Source: JAJTHJ01 sp046316025
GTDB taxonomy: Bacteria > Pseudomonadota > Gammaproteobacteria > Burkholderiales > Burkholderiaceae_F
DNA length: 7,356 bases
NCBI GenBank assembly: GCA_046316025.1
Contig: JBKCXU010000022.1
Location: 1-7,356 of the forward strand
Direction: 5' to 3'
In this document: in pieces, positions 1 to 7,356 of the stretch
Layout: every line of letters starts with the position of its first letter
How positions within the stretch are numbered: the stretch's first letter is position 1
Program-made: the position numbers and the translations under genes
The notes under the pieces: generated by a model
Told to the model about the DNA's origin: nothing
The model's database searches: none
What the model saw: only the letters and a program-made list of their open reading frames with translations

Positions 1-1940
<1,940 letters not shown>

Positions 1941-1970
1941 CGGGGGATCCTTCGCGGAGAGTCCGAGTGC

Positions 1971-1998
1971 AGATGCGGGCCGGCCAAGGGTTTGCAAG
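1971..1998 (-). promoter_or_regulatory. Candidate sigma-32 heat-shock promoter of lon
   Basis: On the minus strand a -35-like CTTGCAA (1998-1992) is followed by 13 bases and a -10-like CCGCATCT (1978-1971). The proteobacterial sigma-32 consensus is CTTGAAA, 13-15 bases, CCCCATnT, so each element has one mismatch and the spacing is right. Transcription would start near 1964, giving a leader of about 24 nt that still contains the AAGGA ribosome site of lon. lon is a classic sigma-32 regulon member in E. coli, which supports the reading. The match was made by eye. Confidence 0.6.
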
Positions 1999-2037
1999 GG
2001 CCGCAGCGAACGAAAATCAATCTAGCACGGGCGGCCT

Positions 2038-2051
2038 CCGCAAGCTTGCGG
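2038..2051. repeat. Perfect 14-base palindrome in the clpX-lon gap
   Basis: The sequence CCGCAAGCTTGCGG is its own reverse complement and lies 18 bases past the clpX stop codon. As RNA it could form a 5-base-pair stem with a four-base loop. No run of U follows on the minus strand (the next bases are AGGCCGCC), so it is not a good intrinsic terminator. It may be a partial attenuator, an mRNA 3'-end stabiliser or a protein site. The rest of the 129-base gap holds the lon promoter candidate and ribosome site and no gene. Confidence 0.45.
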
Positions 2052-2069
2052 GGACGGACCCGCAGGCGT

Positions 2070-3335
2070 TCAGCGGGCGGCGCCGGCCAGCTTGGGCTGG
2101 TCGGCGTAGACCAGCAGCGGCTGGCCGCCGTCGACGGCGCTTTCGTCGACCACCACCTTGGCCACGTTGCGTTGGCTGGGCAGTTCGTACATGACATCGA
2201 GAAGGACCGCTTCGACGATCGAGCGTAGCCCACGCGCGCCGGTACGCCGCTTCAGTGCCCGCCGGGCAATGGCGCCGAGGGCGGCCGGGCGCACTTCCAG
2301 TTCGACGCCTTCCATGTGCAGCAGCCGCTGGAACTGTTTGATCAGCGCATTCTTCGGCTCGACCAGAATCTGCACCAACGCCTCTTCGCTCAGCTCGTCG
2401 AGCGTGGCGATCACCGGCATACGGCCGACCAGCTCCGGAATCAGGCCGAACTTGATCAGGTCCTCCGGTTCGACGTCGCGCAACAGCTCGCCCACCGAGC
2501 GGTCGCTCGGGCTCACCACCTGCGCGCCGAAGCCGATACCGCTCTTTTCCGAGCGGTTGCGGATGATCTTTTCCAGGCCGTCGAAGGCGCCGCCGCAGAT
2601 GAACAGGATGTTGGTGGTGTCGATCTGCACGAAGTCCTGGTTGGGGTGCTTGCGTCCGCCTTGGGGCGGTACCGCAGCAACCGTGCCTTCGATGAGCTTG
2701 AGCAGCGCCTGCTGCACGCCCTCGCCGGACACGTCGCGGGTGATCGAGGGGTTGTCGGACTTGCGCGAGATTTTGTCGATCTCGTCGATGTAGACGATGC
2801 CGCGCTGCGCCCGCTCGACCTCGTAGTTGCAGTTCTGAAGCAGCTTCTGGATGATGTTCTCGACATCTTCGCCGACGTAGCCGGCTTCGGTCAGCGTAGT
2901 CGCATCGGCCATCACGAAAGGCACGTTGAGCAGCCGCGCCAACGTTTGCGCCAGCAGCGTCTTGCCGGAGCCCGTCGGGCCGACCAGCAGGATGTTGCTC
3001 TTGGCAAGCTCGACGTCGTCCTTGGCGCCGAGGTGCTTCAGCCGCTTGTAATGGTTGTAGACGGCCACCGAAAGCACCCGCTTGGCTTGGGGCTGGCCGA
3101 TCACGTACTGGTCGAGGATGGCGCAGATCTCCGCCGGCGACGGCAGATCGGACCGAGGCGTCGCCGTGCTGCCGCCGGCGCCTGCCTCGTCGCGGATGAT
3201 GTCGTTGCAGAGGTCGATGCACTCGTCGCAGATGAACACCGACGGGCCGGCGATCAGCTTCTTGACCTCGTGCTGGCTCTTGCCGCAAAAGGAGCAGTAC
3301 AACAACTTCTCGGCCGAGCCTTTCTTGTCCGACAT
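2070..3335 (-). CDS. clpX: ATP-dependent Clp protease ATP-binding subunit ClpX
   Basis: ClpX is the hexameric AAA+ unfoldase that recognises degradation tags (such as the ssrA tag) and threads proteins into ClpP. The 421-residue product matches the usual ~424. The N-terminal zinc-binding domain has C14, C17, C36 and C39. Walker A is GPTGSGKT with K125. The pore loop GYVGED is at 152-157. Walker B is IVYIDEID with D184/E185. The ClpP-docking IGF loop is at 267-269, and a sensor-2 segment RRTGARGLRSIVE lies near the C-terminus. All key residues are intact. The ATG at 3335 has a GGGAG ribosome site (3350-3346) ten bases away and gives the family N-terminus with the zinc finger beginning at residue 14. 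clpX starts only 21 bases after the clpP stop codon, so it is almost certainly co-transcribed with clpP, its partner subunit. Confidence 0.98.
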   Translation of the reverse strand: MSDKKGSAEKLLYCSFCGKSQHEVKKLIAGPSVFICDECIDLCNDIIRDEAGAGGSTATPRSDLPSPAEICAILDQYVIGQPQAKRVLSVAVYNHYKRLKHLGAKDDVELAKSNILLVGPTGSGKTLLAQTLARLLNVPFVMADATTLTEAGYVGEDVENIIQKLLQNCNYEVERAQRGIVYIDEIDKISRKSDNPSITRDVSGEGVQQALLKLIEGTVAAVPPQGGRKHPNQDFVQIDTTNILFICGGAFDGLEKIIRNRSEKSGIGFGAQVVSPSDRSVGELLRDVEPEDLIKFGLIPELVGRMPVIATLDELSEEALVQILVEPKNALIKQFQRLLHMEGVELEVRPAALGAIARRALKRRTGARGLRSIVEAVLLDVMYELPSQRNVAKVVVDESAVDGGQPLLVYADQPKLAGAAR

Positions 3336-3356
3336 CGGTGCGACGCTCCCGCGCGA

Positions 3357-3977
3357 TCAGGTCTCACCGCGCTTGGTGAAGATCCGATCGATCAATCCAT
3401 AGCTTAACGCGTCGTCCGCCGACAAGAAGTTGTCGCGGTCGGTGTCGCGCGCGATCTTCTCCACGGGCTGGCCGGTGCGGTCGGCGAGGATGCGGTTCAA
3501 CCGCTCCCGCGTCTTCAAAATCTCCTGCGCATGGATTTCGATATCGCTCGCCTGCCCCTGCGCGCCGCCCGAGGGCTGGTGGATCATGATCCGCGAGTTC
3601 GGCAGCGAAAAGCGCTTGCCCTTGGCGCCCGCCGCGAGCAGGAAGGCGCCCATGCTGGCCGCCATACCCACGCAGATGGTGGACACGTCCGGCTTGACGA
3701 ACTGCATCGTGTCGAAGATCGCCAGCCCCGCGTACACCGACCCGCCCGGCGAGTTGATGTACAGGCTGATGTCCTTGTCCGGGTTTTCCGACTCAAGGAA
3801 CAGCAACTGCGCGACGACCAGATTGGCGGTCTGGTCGTTGACCGGCCCGACCAGAAAGATCACCCGGTCGCGCAGCAGGCGCGAGTAAATGTCGTAGGCG
3901 CGCTCGCCGCGCCCGCTTTGCTCGATGACGATCGGCACCATGCCGAGCGCCTGGGTGTCGATGGCGCTCTTCGTCAT
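3357..3977 (-). CDS. clpP: ATP-dependent Clp protease proteolytic subunit ClpP
   Basis: ClpP forms a 14-subunit barrel serine protease that degrades substrates delivered by ClpX or ClpA in the cytoplasm. The 206-residue product (E. coli 207) has the complete catalytic triad: S108 in GMAASMGAFLL, H133 in IMIHQPSGG and D182 in RDTDRDNF. The NSPGGS oxyanion segment is at 75-80. A short N-terminal propeptide is expected, with the mature chain starting around residues 11-13 (LGMVPIVIEQ aligns with E. coli LVPMVIEQ). The frame is open far upstream inside tig, but the ATG at 3977 is the right start: homology begins here, a GGGAG ribosome site (3989-3985) lies seven bases before it, and its ATG overlaps the tig stop as ATGA. 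This overlap suggests translational coupling to trigger factor. Confidence 0.98.
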   Translation of the reverse strand: MTKSAIDTQALGMVPIVIEQSGRGERAYDIYSRLLRDRVIFLVGPVNDQTANLVVAQLLFLESENPDKDISLYINSPGGSVYAGLAIFDTMQFVKPDVSTICVGMAASMGAFLLAAGAKGKRFSLPNSRIMIHQPSGGAQGQASDIEIHAQEILKTRERLNRILADRTGQPVEKIARDTDRDNFLSADDALSYGLIDRIFTKRGET

Positions 3978-5287
3978 GCCCGCGCTCCCGCCCGGCCCAT
4001 CAGCTCGTCGAAGGCGACCGGCGTGTCGATCGCCTGGGCGCGCGACAGCACCCAGTCCACCACGTTTTCTTCGATCACCATGTTCTCGATCTCGGCCACG
4101 CGCTGGCGGTCGCCGAGATACCACTGGATCACCTGCTGCGGTTGCTCGTAGCTTTGTGCGAGCTCCTCGATCGCGCGGCGAATCTGCTGCTGCTGCGCCT
4201 GCAACCGCTCTTTCTGCACGAGTTCGGCCAGCACCAGCCCGAGCCGAACGCGCCGCTCGGCCCCCGCGGCGAAGACCTCCGGCGGCAGCGGCGCCTCCTT
4301 GGCGTTGATGCCGCGCGCCACCAGGTCGGAGCGGGCCGCCTCGGCCATGCGCGCGGTTTCGGCCTCGACCAGCGACTTGGGCACGTCGAAGCGGGCGAGC
4401 CCAAGCAGCGCGTTCATCACGCTGTCCTTGGTGCGGCCCTGCAAGCGCGATTTGACCTCGCGTTCCAGATTGGCGCGCACCTCGGCGCGCATCGCGGCGA
4501 GATCGCCGTCGGCGACGCCGAGCGCCTTGGCGAACTCCGCGTCGACCGCCGGCAAGACGGCCTGCTCGACCTGCTGCACGGCCACTTCGAACTGCGCGGT
4601 TTTGCCCGCCAGATGCGTGGCGCGATAGTCGGCGGGGAAGGTCAATGAAAACGTCTTGCGCTCGCCCGCCTTCATGCCCGGCAGCGCGGCGTCGAACTCC
4701 GGCAACATCCGCCCTTCGCCGACGATGATGTGCATGTCCTTGGCACTGCCGCCGTCGAACGGGGCGCCGTCCAGCGTGCCGGTGAAGTCCACCGTCGCCC
4801 GGTCGCCCGCCTGCGCGGCCCGCTCGGCCGCCTCGTAGCGGGTGCGCTGCTTGCGCATGATCTCGATCGTCGCATCGACCTCGGCCTCGCCGACTTCGCA
4901 CACCGCGCGCTGCACTTCGGCCGCGCCGATGTCGCCCAGATCGATCTCGGGGAAGACTTCGAAGGTGGCGCAGAAGGCGAGTTCTCCGTCGGCGGCACCG
5001 GTCTTGGGCTCCACCCGCGGGGTGCCGGCCACGCGCAATTTGCCGGCGCCGACCGCCTCGTTGAAGGCCGCACCGATCTGGTCGCTGAGCACCTCGGAAT
5101 GCACTTGGGCGCCATAGGATGCCGCCACCATCTTCATCGGCACCTTGCCCGGACGGAAGCCCGGCATCTTCATGCCGCGGGCGAGCTTGGCCAGGCGCGT
5201 GCCGACTTCCTTTTCCAGGGCCTGCGCGGAGAGCGTCAGGTCTACGCGGCGTTGCAGGCCGTCGAGCGTTTCGATGTTTGCTTGCAT
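3974..5287 (-). CDS. tig: Trigger factor, ribosome-associated chaperone and prolyl isomerase
   Basis: Trigger factor binds ribosomal protein L23 at the exit tunnel, shields nascent chains and catalyses peptidyl-prolyl cis-trans isomerisation. The product is 437 residues (E. coli 432). The N-terminal ribosome-binding domain has the signature GFRPGKVP at 43-50. The FKBP-type isomerase domain follows at roughly 160-245 (VDFTGTLDGAPFDGG, then MLPEFDAALPGMKAGE). The C-terminal helical chaperone arms, with a glutamine-rich QAQQQQ stretch, fill the rest. The ATG at 5287 gives the conserved MQANIETLDGLQRR start. Its ribosome site is weak: only AGAAAAG immediately before the ATG, with no good GGAG. 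It is first of the tig-clpP-clpX series, lies 54 bases after tRNA-Leu, and overlaps clpP by four bases. Confidence 0.98.
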   Translation of the reverse strand: MQANIETLDGLQRRVDLTLSAQALEKEVGTRLAKLARGMKMPGFRPGKVPMKMVAASYGAQVHSEVLSDQIGAAFNEAVGAGKLRVAGTPRVEPKTGAADGELAFCATFEVFPEIDLGDIGAAEVQRAVCEVGEAEVDATIEIMRKQRTRYEAAERAAQAGDRATVDFTGTLDGAPFDGGSAKDMHIIVGEGRMLPEFDAALPGMKAGERKTFSLTFPADYRATHLAGKTAQFEVAVQQVEQAVLPAVDAEFAKALGVADGDLAAMRAEVRANLEREVKSRLQGRTKDSVMNALLGLARFDVPKSLVEAETARMAEAARSDLVARGINAKEAPLPPEVFAAGAERRVRLGLVLAELVQKERLQAQQQQIRRAIEELAQSYEQPQQVIQWYLGDRQRVAEIENMVIEENVVDWVLSRAQAIDTPVAFDELMGRAGARA

Positions 5288-5341
5288 CTTTTCTGCGAGA
5301 GGTTGCGCCGGCGTTACCGCCCGCGGGATTCTTCAATGGAC

Positions 5342-5428
5342 TGGTGCGAAGGGGGGGACTCGAACCCCCACGCCGGTGAAGGCGTCAGGACCTAAACCTG
5401 GTGCGTCTACCAATTTCGCCACCTTCGC
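5342..5428 (-). tRNA. tRNA-Leu, anticodon UAG, 3' CCA encoded
   Basis: On the minus strand the gene begins GCGAAGG and ends CCTTCGC-A-CCA, so the acceptor stem pairs perfectly over seven bases and the CCA tail is encoded (5344-5342). The D-arm has GCG/CGC around AAATTGGTAGA. The anticodon loop TTTAGGT carries TAG (5394-5392), reading CUA and other CUN leucine codons. A long class II variable arm (CGCC/GGCG stem) is typical of leucine tRNAs, and the T-arm has GGGGG TTCGAGT CCCCC. The anticodon stem has C27 opposite A43, so the first pair is a mismatch; A43 may instead extend the variable-arm stem. It lies upstream of tig in the same direction, with no clear terminator between them. Confidence 0.97.
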
Positions 5429-5555
5429 TGGAAAACGCTGAATAGGCTACTGCGCGGCCCCATCTCGCCGCTGCGGTGCTCGTCGTACAAATGCGTACAG
5501 TTACGCGCCTCGCGCCGACCTTGGGCCGCTCGCTACGCCTCTTCAGCGTTTTCCA
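5429..5555. repeat. 127-base imperfect palindrome abutting the tRNA-Leu 5' end
   Basis: The outermost 14 bases, TGGAAAACGCTGAA (5429-5442), recur as the exact reverse complement at 5542-5555. Inside, AGGC (5444-5447) and the block CGGCCC (5455-5460) have matching complements in the other arm (GCCT 5537-5540; GGGCCG 5523-5528) with one gap. Near the centre GTAC at 5485-5488 pairs with GTAC at 5495-5498 around a six-base loop. The arms are thus related along much of their length, and the middle is the most diverged part. One arm touches the first base of the tRNA. It carries no reading frame that looks real. It could be a REP/BIME-like or MITE-like element, or a structured leader of the tRNA transcript; copies elsewhere cannot be checked here. 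Confidence 0.7.
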
Positions 5556-5601
5556 ACGCCAAGCGAGACCGGTGGGTGAGCCCAACAGCGACGAGCGCGG
5601 G

Positions 5602-5607
5602 ATTCTA
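5602..5607 (-). promoter_or_regulatory. Possible -10 box for tRNA-Leu (and tig operon) promoter
   Basis: On the minus strand TAGAAT matches the sigma-70 -10 consensus at five of six positions. It is followed by the GC-rich segment CCCGCGC, as is common at stringently controlled stable-RNA promoters. No convincing -35 box is seen at 16-18 bases (TCATGC region). A start near 5595 would give a leader of about 165 nt that includes the whole palindrome before the tRNA. A nearer but weaker alternative is TATTCA at 5444-5439 inside the palindrome. This is a visual match only. Confidence 0.35.
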
Positions 5608-5614
5608 GCGGTTT

Positions 5615-5620
5615 GATAAT
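5615..5620 (+). promoter_or_regulatory. Possible -10 box placing the start of transcription at the ATG of the synthase-like gene
   Basis: GATAAT matches TATAAT at five of six positions and ends six bases before the ATG at 5627. A sigma-70 start would then fall on or next to the A of the start codon, predicting a leaderless or nearly leaderless mRNA. This fits the lack of any Shine-Dalgarno sequence before this gene. No -35 box is recognisable. Confidence 0.3.
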
Positions 5621-5626
5621 CGCGGC

Positions 5627-6448
5627 ATGACGCCGGAGCAATACTGCGAAGACAAGGCCGCGCCGCGCGGCTCCAGCCTGCACTACGCGCTGCTGCGGGT
5701 GCAGGGGCCGCAGCGTGCCGCGCTGCTTGCGCTGCACGCCTGGCGGCGCGAGGTCGCGGGCATCGTGGACGAGGTCGCCGATCGCGCGGTCGCGCTGCAC
5801 AAGCTCGGCTGGTGGGCGCAGGAGCTGGACCGCTGTTTTGCCGGCACCCCGCGGCATCCGGTCATGCAGGCGCTGGCGCCGCAGATCAAGCCGTTCGGGC
5901 TGGCGCGCGAGCCTTTCGTGCAGATCCTGGGCGGCGTGGAGTTCGACCTGCGGCAGAACCGTTATCTCGACTACGCGCTGCTGCGCCGGCAAAGCGAGCA
6001 GGTGGCGGGCACCGTGGGCGAAATCGCGGCGCGGATCCTCGGTGCGCCGCAGCCGGCCACGATCGACTCCGCGCGCCGGCTCGGCCTTGCGCTGCGATTG
6101 ATCGCCTTGCTGCGCGACCTTGGGCGGCATGCGCGGCAAGGCCGCGTCTATCTGCCGCTGGAGGACTTGCAGCGCTTCGAGGTGAAGCTCGCCGATCTGC
6201 TGGACTGCAAGTATGTCGAGGGCTTCCTGCCGCTGATGCAGTTTCAGGCGCAGCGGGCGCGAGCCGTACTGCAAGAAGCGCAAGAGCTGCTGCCGCCGCC
6301 GGAAAGCGCTCAGCAGCGCCCCGCCCGCGTGCTGGCGGCGCTTTACGAAGCCTTGCTCATTGAAATCGAGCGCAGCGGCTTTCAGGTCTTGCAGCAGCGC
6401 ATCGCGCTGACGCCGCTGCGCAAGCTGTGGATCGCGTGGCGAACCTGA
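5627..6448 (+). CDS. Squalene/phytoene synthase family protein, HpnD-like, with degenerate active-site motifs
   Basis: The 273-residue product begins MTPEQYCEDKAAPRGSSLHY, matching the family opening (TPxxYCxxKAAxSGSSFYY) of presqualene diphosphate synthase HpnD. Other family marks are WRREV (39-43), GVEFDL (103-108), VAGTVG (126-131) and RQGRVYLP (170-177). The metal-binding motifs are eroded. The usual DDxxDE reads AGIVDE (44-49), losing both leading aspartates. The usual DxGED of the second motif reads DLGRH (164-168), keeping only D164. These aspartates normally bind Mg2+ and the diphosphate of farnesyl diphosphate, so classical head-to-head prenyl condensation is doubtful; a non-catalytic or altered role is an inference. 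The frame is intact and full length, which argues against a pseudogene. An in-frame TAG at 5606 and the homology fix the ATG at 5627. No Shine-Dalgarno is present. It diverges from tRNA-Leu and converges on radA, with no other prenyl-lipid gene in view. Confidence 0.85.
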   Translation: MTPEQYCEDKAAPRGSSLHYALLRVQGPQRAALLALHAWRREVAGIVDEVADRAVALHKLGWWAQELDRCFAGTPRHPVMQALAPQIKPFGLAREPFVQILGGVEFDLRQNRYLDYALLRRQSEQVAGTVGEIAARILGAPQPATIDSARRLGLALRLIALLRDLGRHARQGRVYLPLEDLQRFEVKLADLLDCKYVEGFLPLMQFQAQRARAVLQEAQELLPPPESAQQRPARVLAALYEALLIEIERSGFQVLQQRIALTPLRKLWIAWRT

Positions 6449-6462
6449 ACGCGTCGCTGTCC

Positions 6463-6509
6463 TCCCGAGCGCCGGCCGCCGCACAGCAGATTCCTCGCTA
6501 CGCTCGGGA
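6463..6509. repeat. Inverted repeat between convergent genes, possible bidirectional terminator or intergenic repeat
   Basis: TCCCGAGCG (6463-6471) is followed after 29 bases by its exact reverse complement CGCTCGGGA (6501-6509). The pair lies in the 76-base gap between the convergent synthase-like gene and radA. There is no U-run on either strand, so a standard intrinsic terminator is not supported. The minus-strand string GAGCGTAGCGAGG here resembles GCGTAGCGAG in the right arm of the palindrome at 5429-5555. It may belong to a dispersed intergenic repeat family; that part is inference. Confidence 0.45.
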
Positions 6510-6524
6510 TGGTCTGGCTGTCCC

Positions 6525-7356
6525 TTATGCCGTCTTGATCCGCTCCAGCGCCTGCTCCAGCCGATCCACCGCCACCACTTCCAGACCTTCGATCGGTTGC
6601 TTCGGCGCATTGGCCTTGGGGATCACCGCGAGCGCGAAGCCGAGCTTGGCGGCCTCGCGCAGCCGGTCCTGGCCGCGCGGCGCGGGGCGGATTTCGCCGG
6701 CCAGCCCCACCTCGCCAAAGCACACGAGGCCGCGCGGCAGCGGCTTGTTGCGCATCGAGGAGACGATCGCCAGCAGCACCGCCAGGTCGGCCGCCGGCTC
6801 CTGGATGCGCACGCCGCCCACCGCGTTGACGAACACGTCCTGATCGAAGGTCGCCACCCCGGCGTGCCGATGCAGCACCGCGAGCAGCATCGCCAGCCGC
6901 TGGCTTTCCAGCCCCACCGACAGGCGGCGCGGGTTGGGCACGTGCGCGGCATCGACCAGCGCCTGCACCTCGACCAGCAGTGGGCGCGTGCCCTCTTGCG
7001 TTACGAGCACTGCCGCGCCCGGCACTTGCGCGCCATGCTGCGACAGGAACAGCGCCGAGGGATTCGCCACGCCGCGCAAGCCGCGGTCGGTCATCGCGAA
7101 CACACCCAGTTCGTTGACCGCGCCGTAGCGGTTTTTCACCGCCCGCAGCAGGCGGAACGAGGAGTGCGTGTCGCCCTCGAAGTACAGCACCGTGTCCACC
7201 ATGTGTTCGAGCACGCGCGGGCCGGCGAGCGTGCCCTCCTTGGTCACGTGGCCGACCAGCAGGATCGCGACGCCGCGCTTCTTGCCGATGCGGATGAGCT
7301 CGCTTGCCGAGGCGCGGACCTGCGACACGGTGCCCGGCGCGGAGTCGAGCGTGTCC
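6525..7356 (-). CDS. radA: DNA repair protein RadA (Sms), partial, N-terminus beyond window edge
   Basis: RadA is a RecA-like hexameric ATPase and branch-migration helicase acting in recombination and repair. The last 276 residues are visible. They enter at DTLDSAPGTVSQVRAS, which matches the end of the RadA ATPase segment after Walker B. Next come DTVLYFEGD, the RadA-specific motif KNRYG (7136-7122; usually KNRFG) and AVNELGVFAM. The Lon-like C-terminal domain follows (VFVNAVGGVRIQEPAADLAVLLAIVSS, then GEVGLAGEIRP). In that domain EPAADLA replaces the catalytic GPSAG of Lon, as expected for this non-proteolytic family. About 180 residues are missing, including the zinc finger and Walker A. 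A GTG at 7328 is internal and not the true start, since homology continues upstream in frame. It converges on the synthase-like gene. Confidence 0.96.
   Translation of the reverse strand, partial: DTLDSAPGTVSQVRASASELIRIGKKRGVAILLVGHVTKEGTLAGPRVLEHMVDTVLYFEGDTHSSFRLLRAVKNRYGAVNELGVFAMTDRGLRGVANPSALFLSQHGAQVPGAAVLVTQEGTRPLLVEVQALVDAAHVPNPRRLSVGLESQRLAMLLAVLHRHAGVATFDQDVFVNAVGGVRIQEPAADLAVLLAIVSSMRNKPLPRGLVCFGEVGLAGEIRPAPRGQDRLREAAKLGFALAVIPKANAPKQPIEGLEVVAVDRLEQALERIKTA

Noticed and set aside
2316..3407. Plus-strand open frame (363 codons) antisense to clpX
   Set aside because: Same GC-driven antisense effect. Its composition is rich in A, L, D and V without motifs, and it lies over the intact clpX gene.
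3357..5336. Minus-strand 659-codon frame that would fuse an N-terminal extension to ClpP
   Set aside because: The upstream 450 codons are the shadow frame of tig, rich in R and G. ClpP homology begins at 3977, where there is a ribosome site and an ATGA overlap.
5288..5341. TTGAAG in the tRNA-tig gap as a -35 box for tig
   Set aside because: No -10-like sequence follows at 15-19 bases (the region reads CGCCGG), and no sigma-32 -10 element is present either.
5385..5585. Small 66-codon minus-strand frame over the tRNA and palindrome
   Set aside because: It runs through tRNA-Leu and the palindrome, has no family resemblance, and is explained by the structured RNA gene.
5627..6448. Calling the synthase-like gene a pseudogene
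   Set aside because: The frame is uninterrupted, is full family length and keeps several fold motifs. Loss of specific catalytic residues alone fits a pseudoenzyme better than gene decay.
5543..6610. Minus-strand 355-codon frame opposite the synthase-like gene and overlapping the end of radA
   Set aside because: It has no recognisable domain and is rich in R and Q. The plus-strand frame has family motifs and the expected length.

Overview
This window is a stretch of chromosome from a GC-rich proteobacterium, most likely a betaproteobacterium (Rhodocyclales, Hydrogenophilales or Burkholderiales type). The evidence is the strongly GC-biased third codon position, the close resemblance of all housekeeping proteins to proteobacterial families, the order tRNA-Leu, tig, clpP, clpX, lon, and a nearby protein of the HpnD-like squalene/phytoene synthase family. 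The genus cannot be fixed from sequence reading alone.

From right to left on the minus strand, the core is a protein-quality-control cluster. It runs tRNA-Leu(UAG) (5428-5342), trigger factor tig (5287-3974), clpP (3977-3357, sharing an ATGA overlap with tig), clpX (3335-2070) and lon (1940 to the left edge, cut before its catalytic serine). Trigger factor meets nascent chains at the ribosome. ClpX unfolds tagged or damaged proteins and feeds them to ClpP. Lon degrades misfolded proteins on its own. A good sigma-32 (heat-shock) promoter match lies just upstream of lon, so lon may have its own stress promoter in addition to read-through from clpX.

The right part holds a plus-strand gene (5627-6448) for a squalene/phytoene-synthase-like protein whose two aspartate-rich metal-binding motifs are eroded. 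It converges on the minus-strand gene radA (right edge to 6525, N-terminus missing), a DNA repair and recombination ATPase.

The 198 bases between the tRNA and the divergent plus-strand gene contain a 127-base imperfect palindrome. Its outer 14-base arms match perfectly, and one arm touches the first base of the tRNA. Smaller inverted repeats lie between clpX and lon and between the two convergent genes. No stretch above 300 bases lacks a gene. There is no sign of mobile genes, CRISPR, phage or a defence system. The window is mostly a conserved housekeeping locus, and its most unusual parts are the palindrome at the tRNA and the degenerate synthase.
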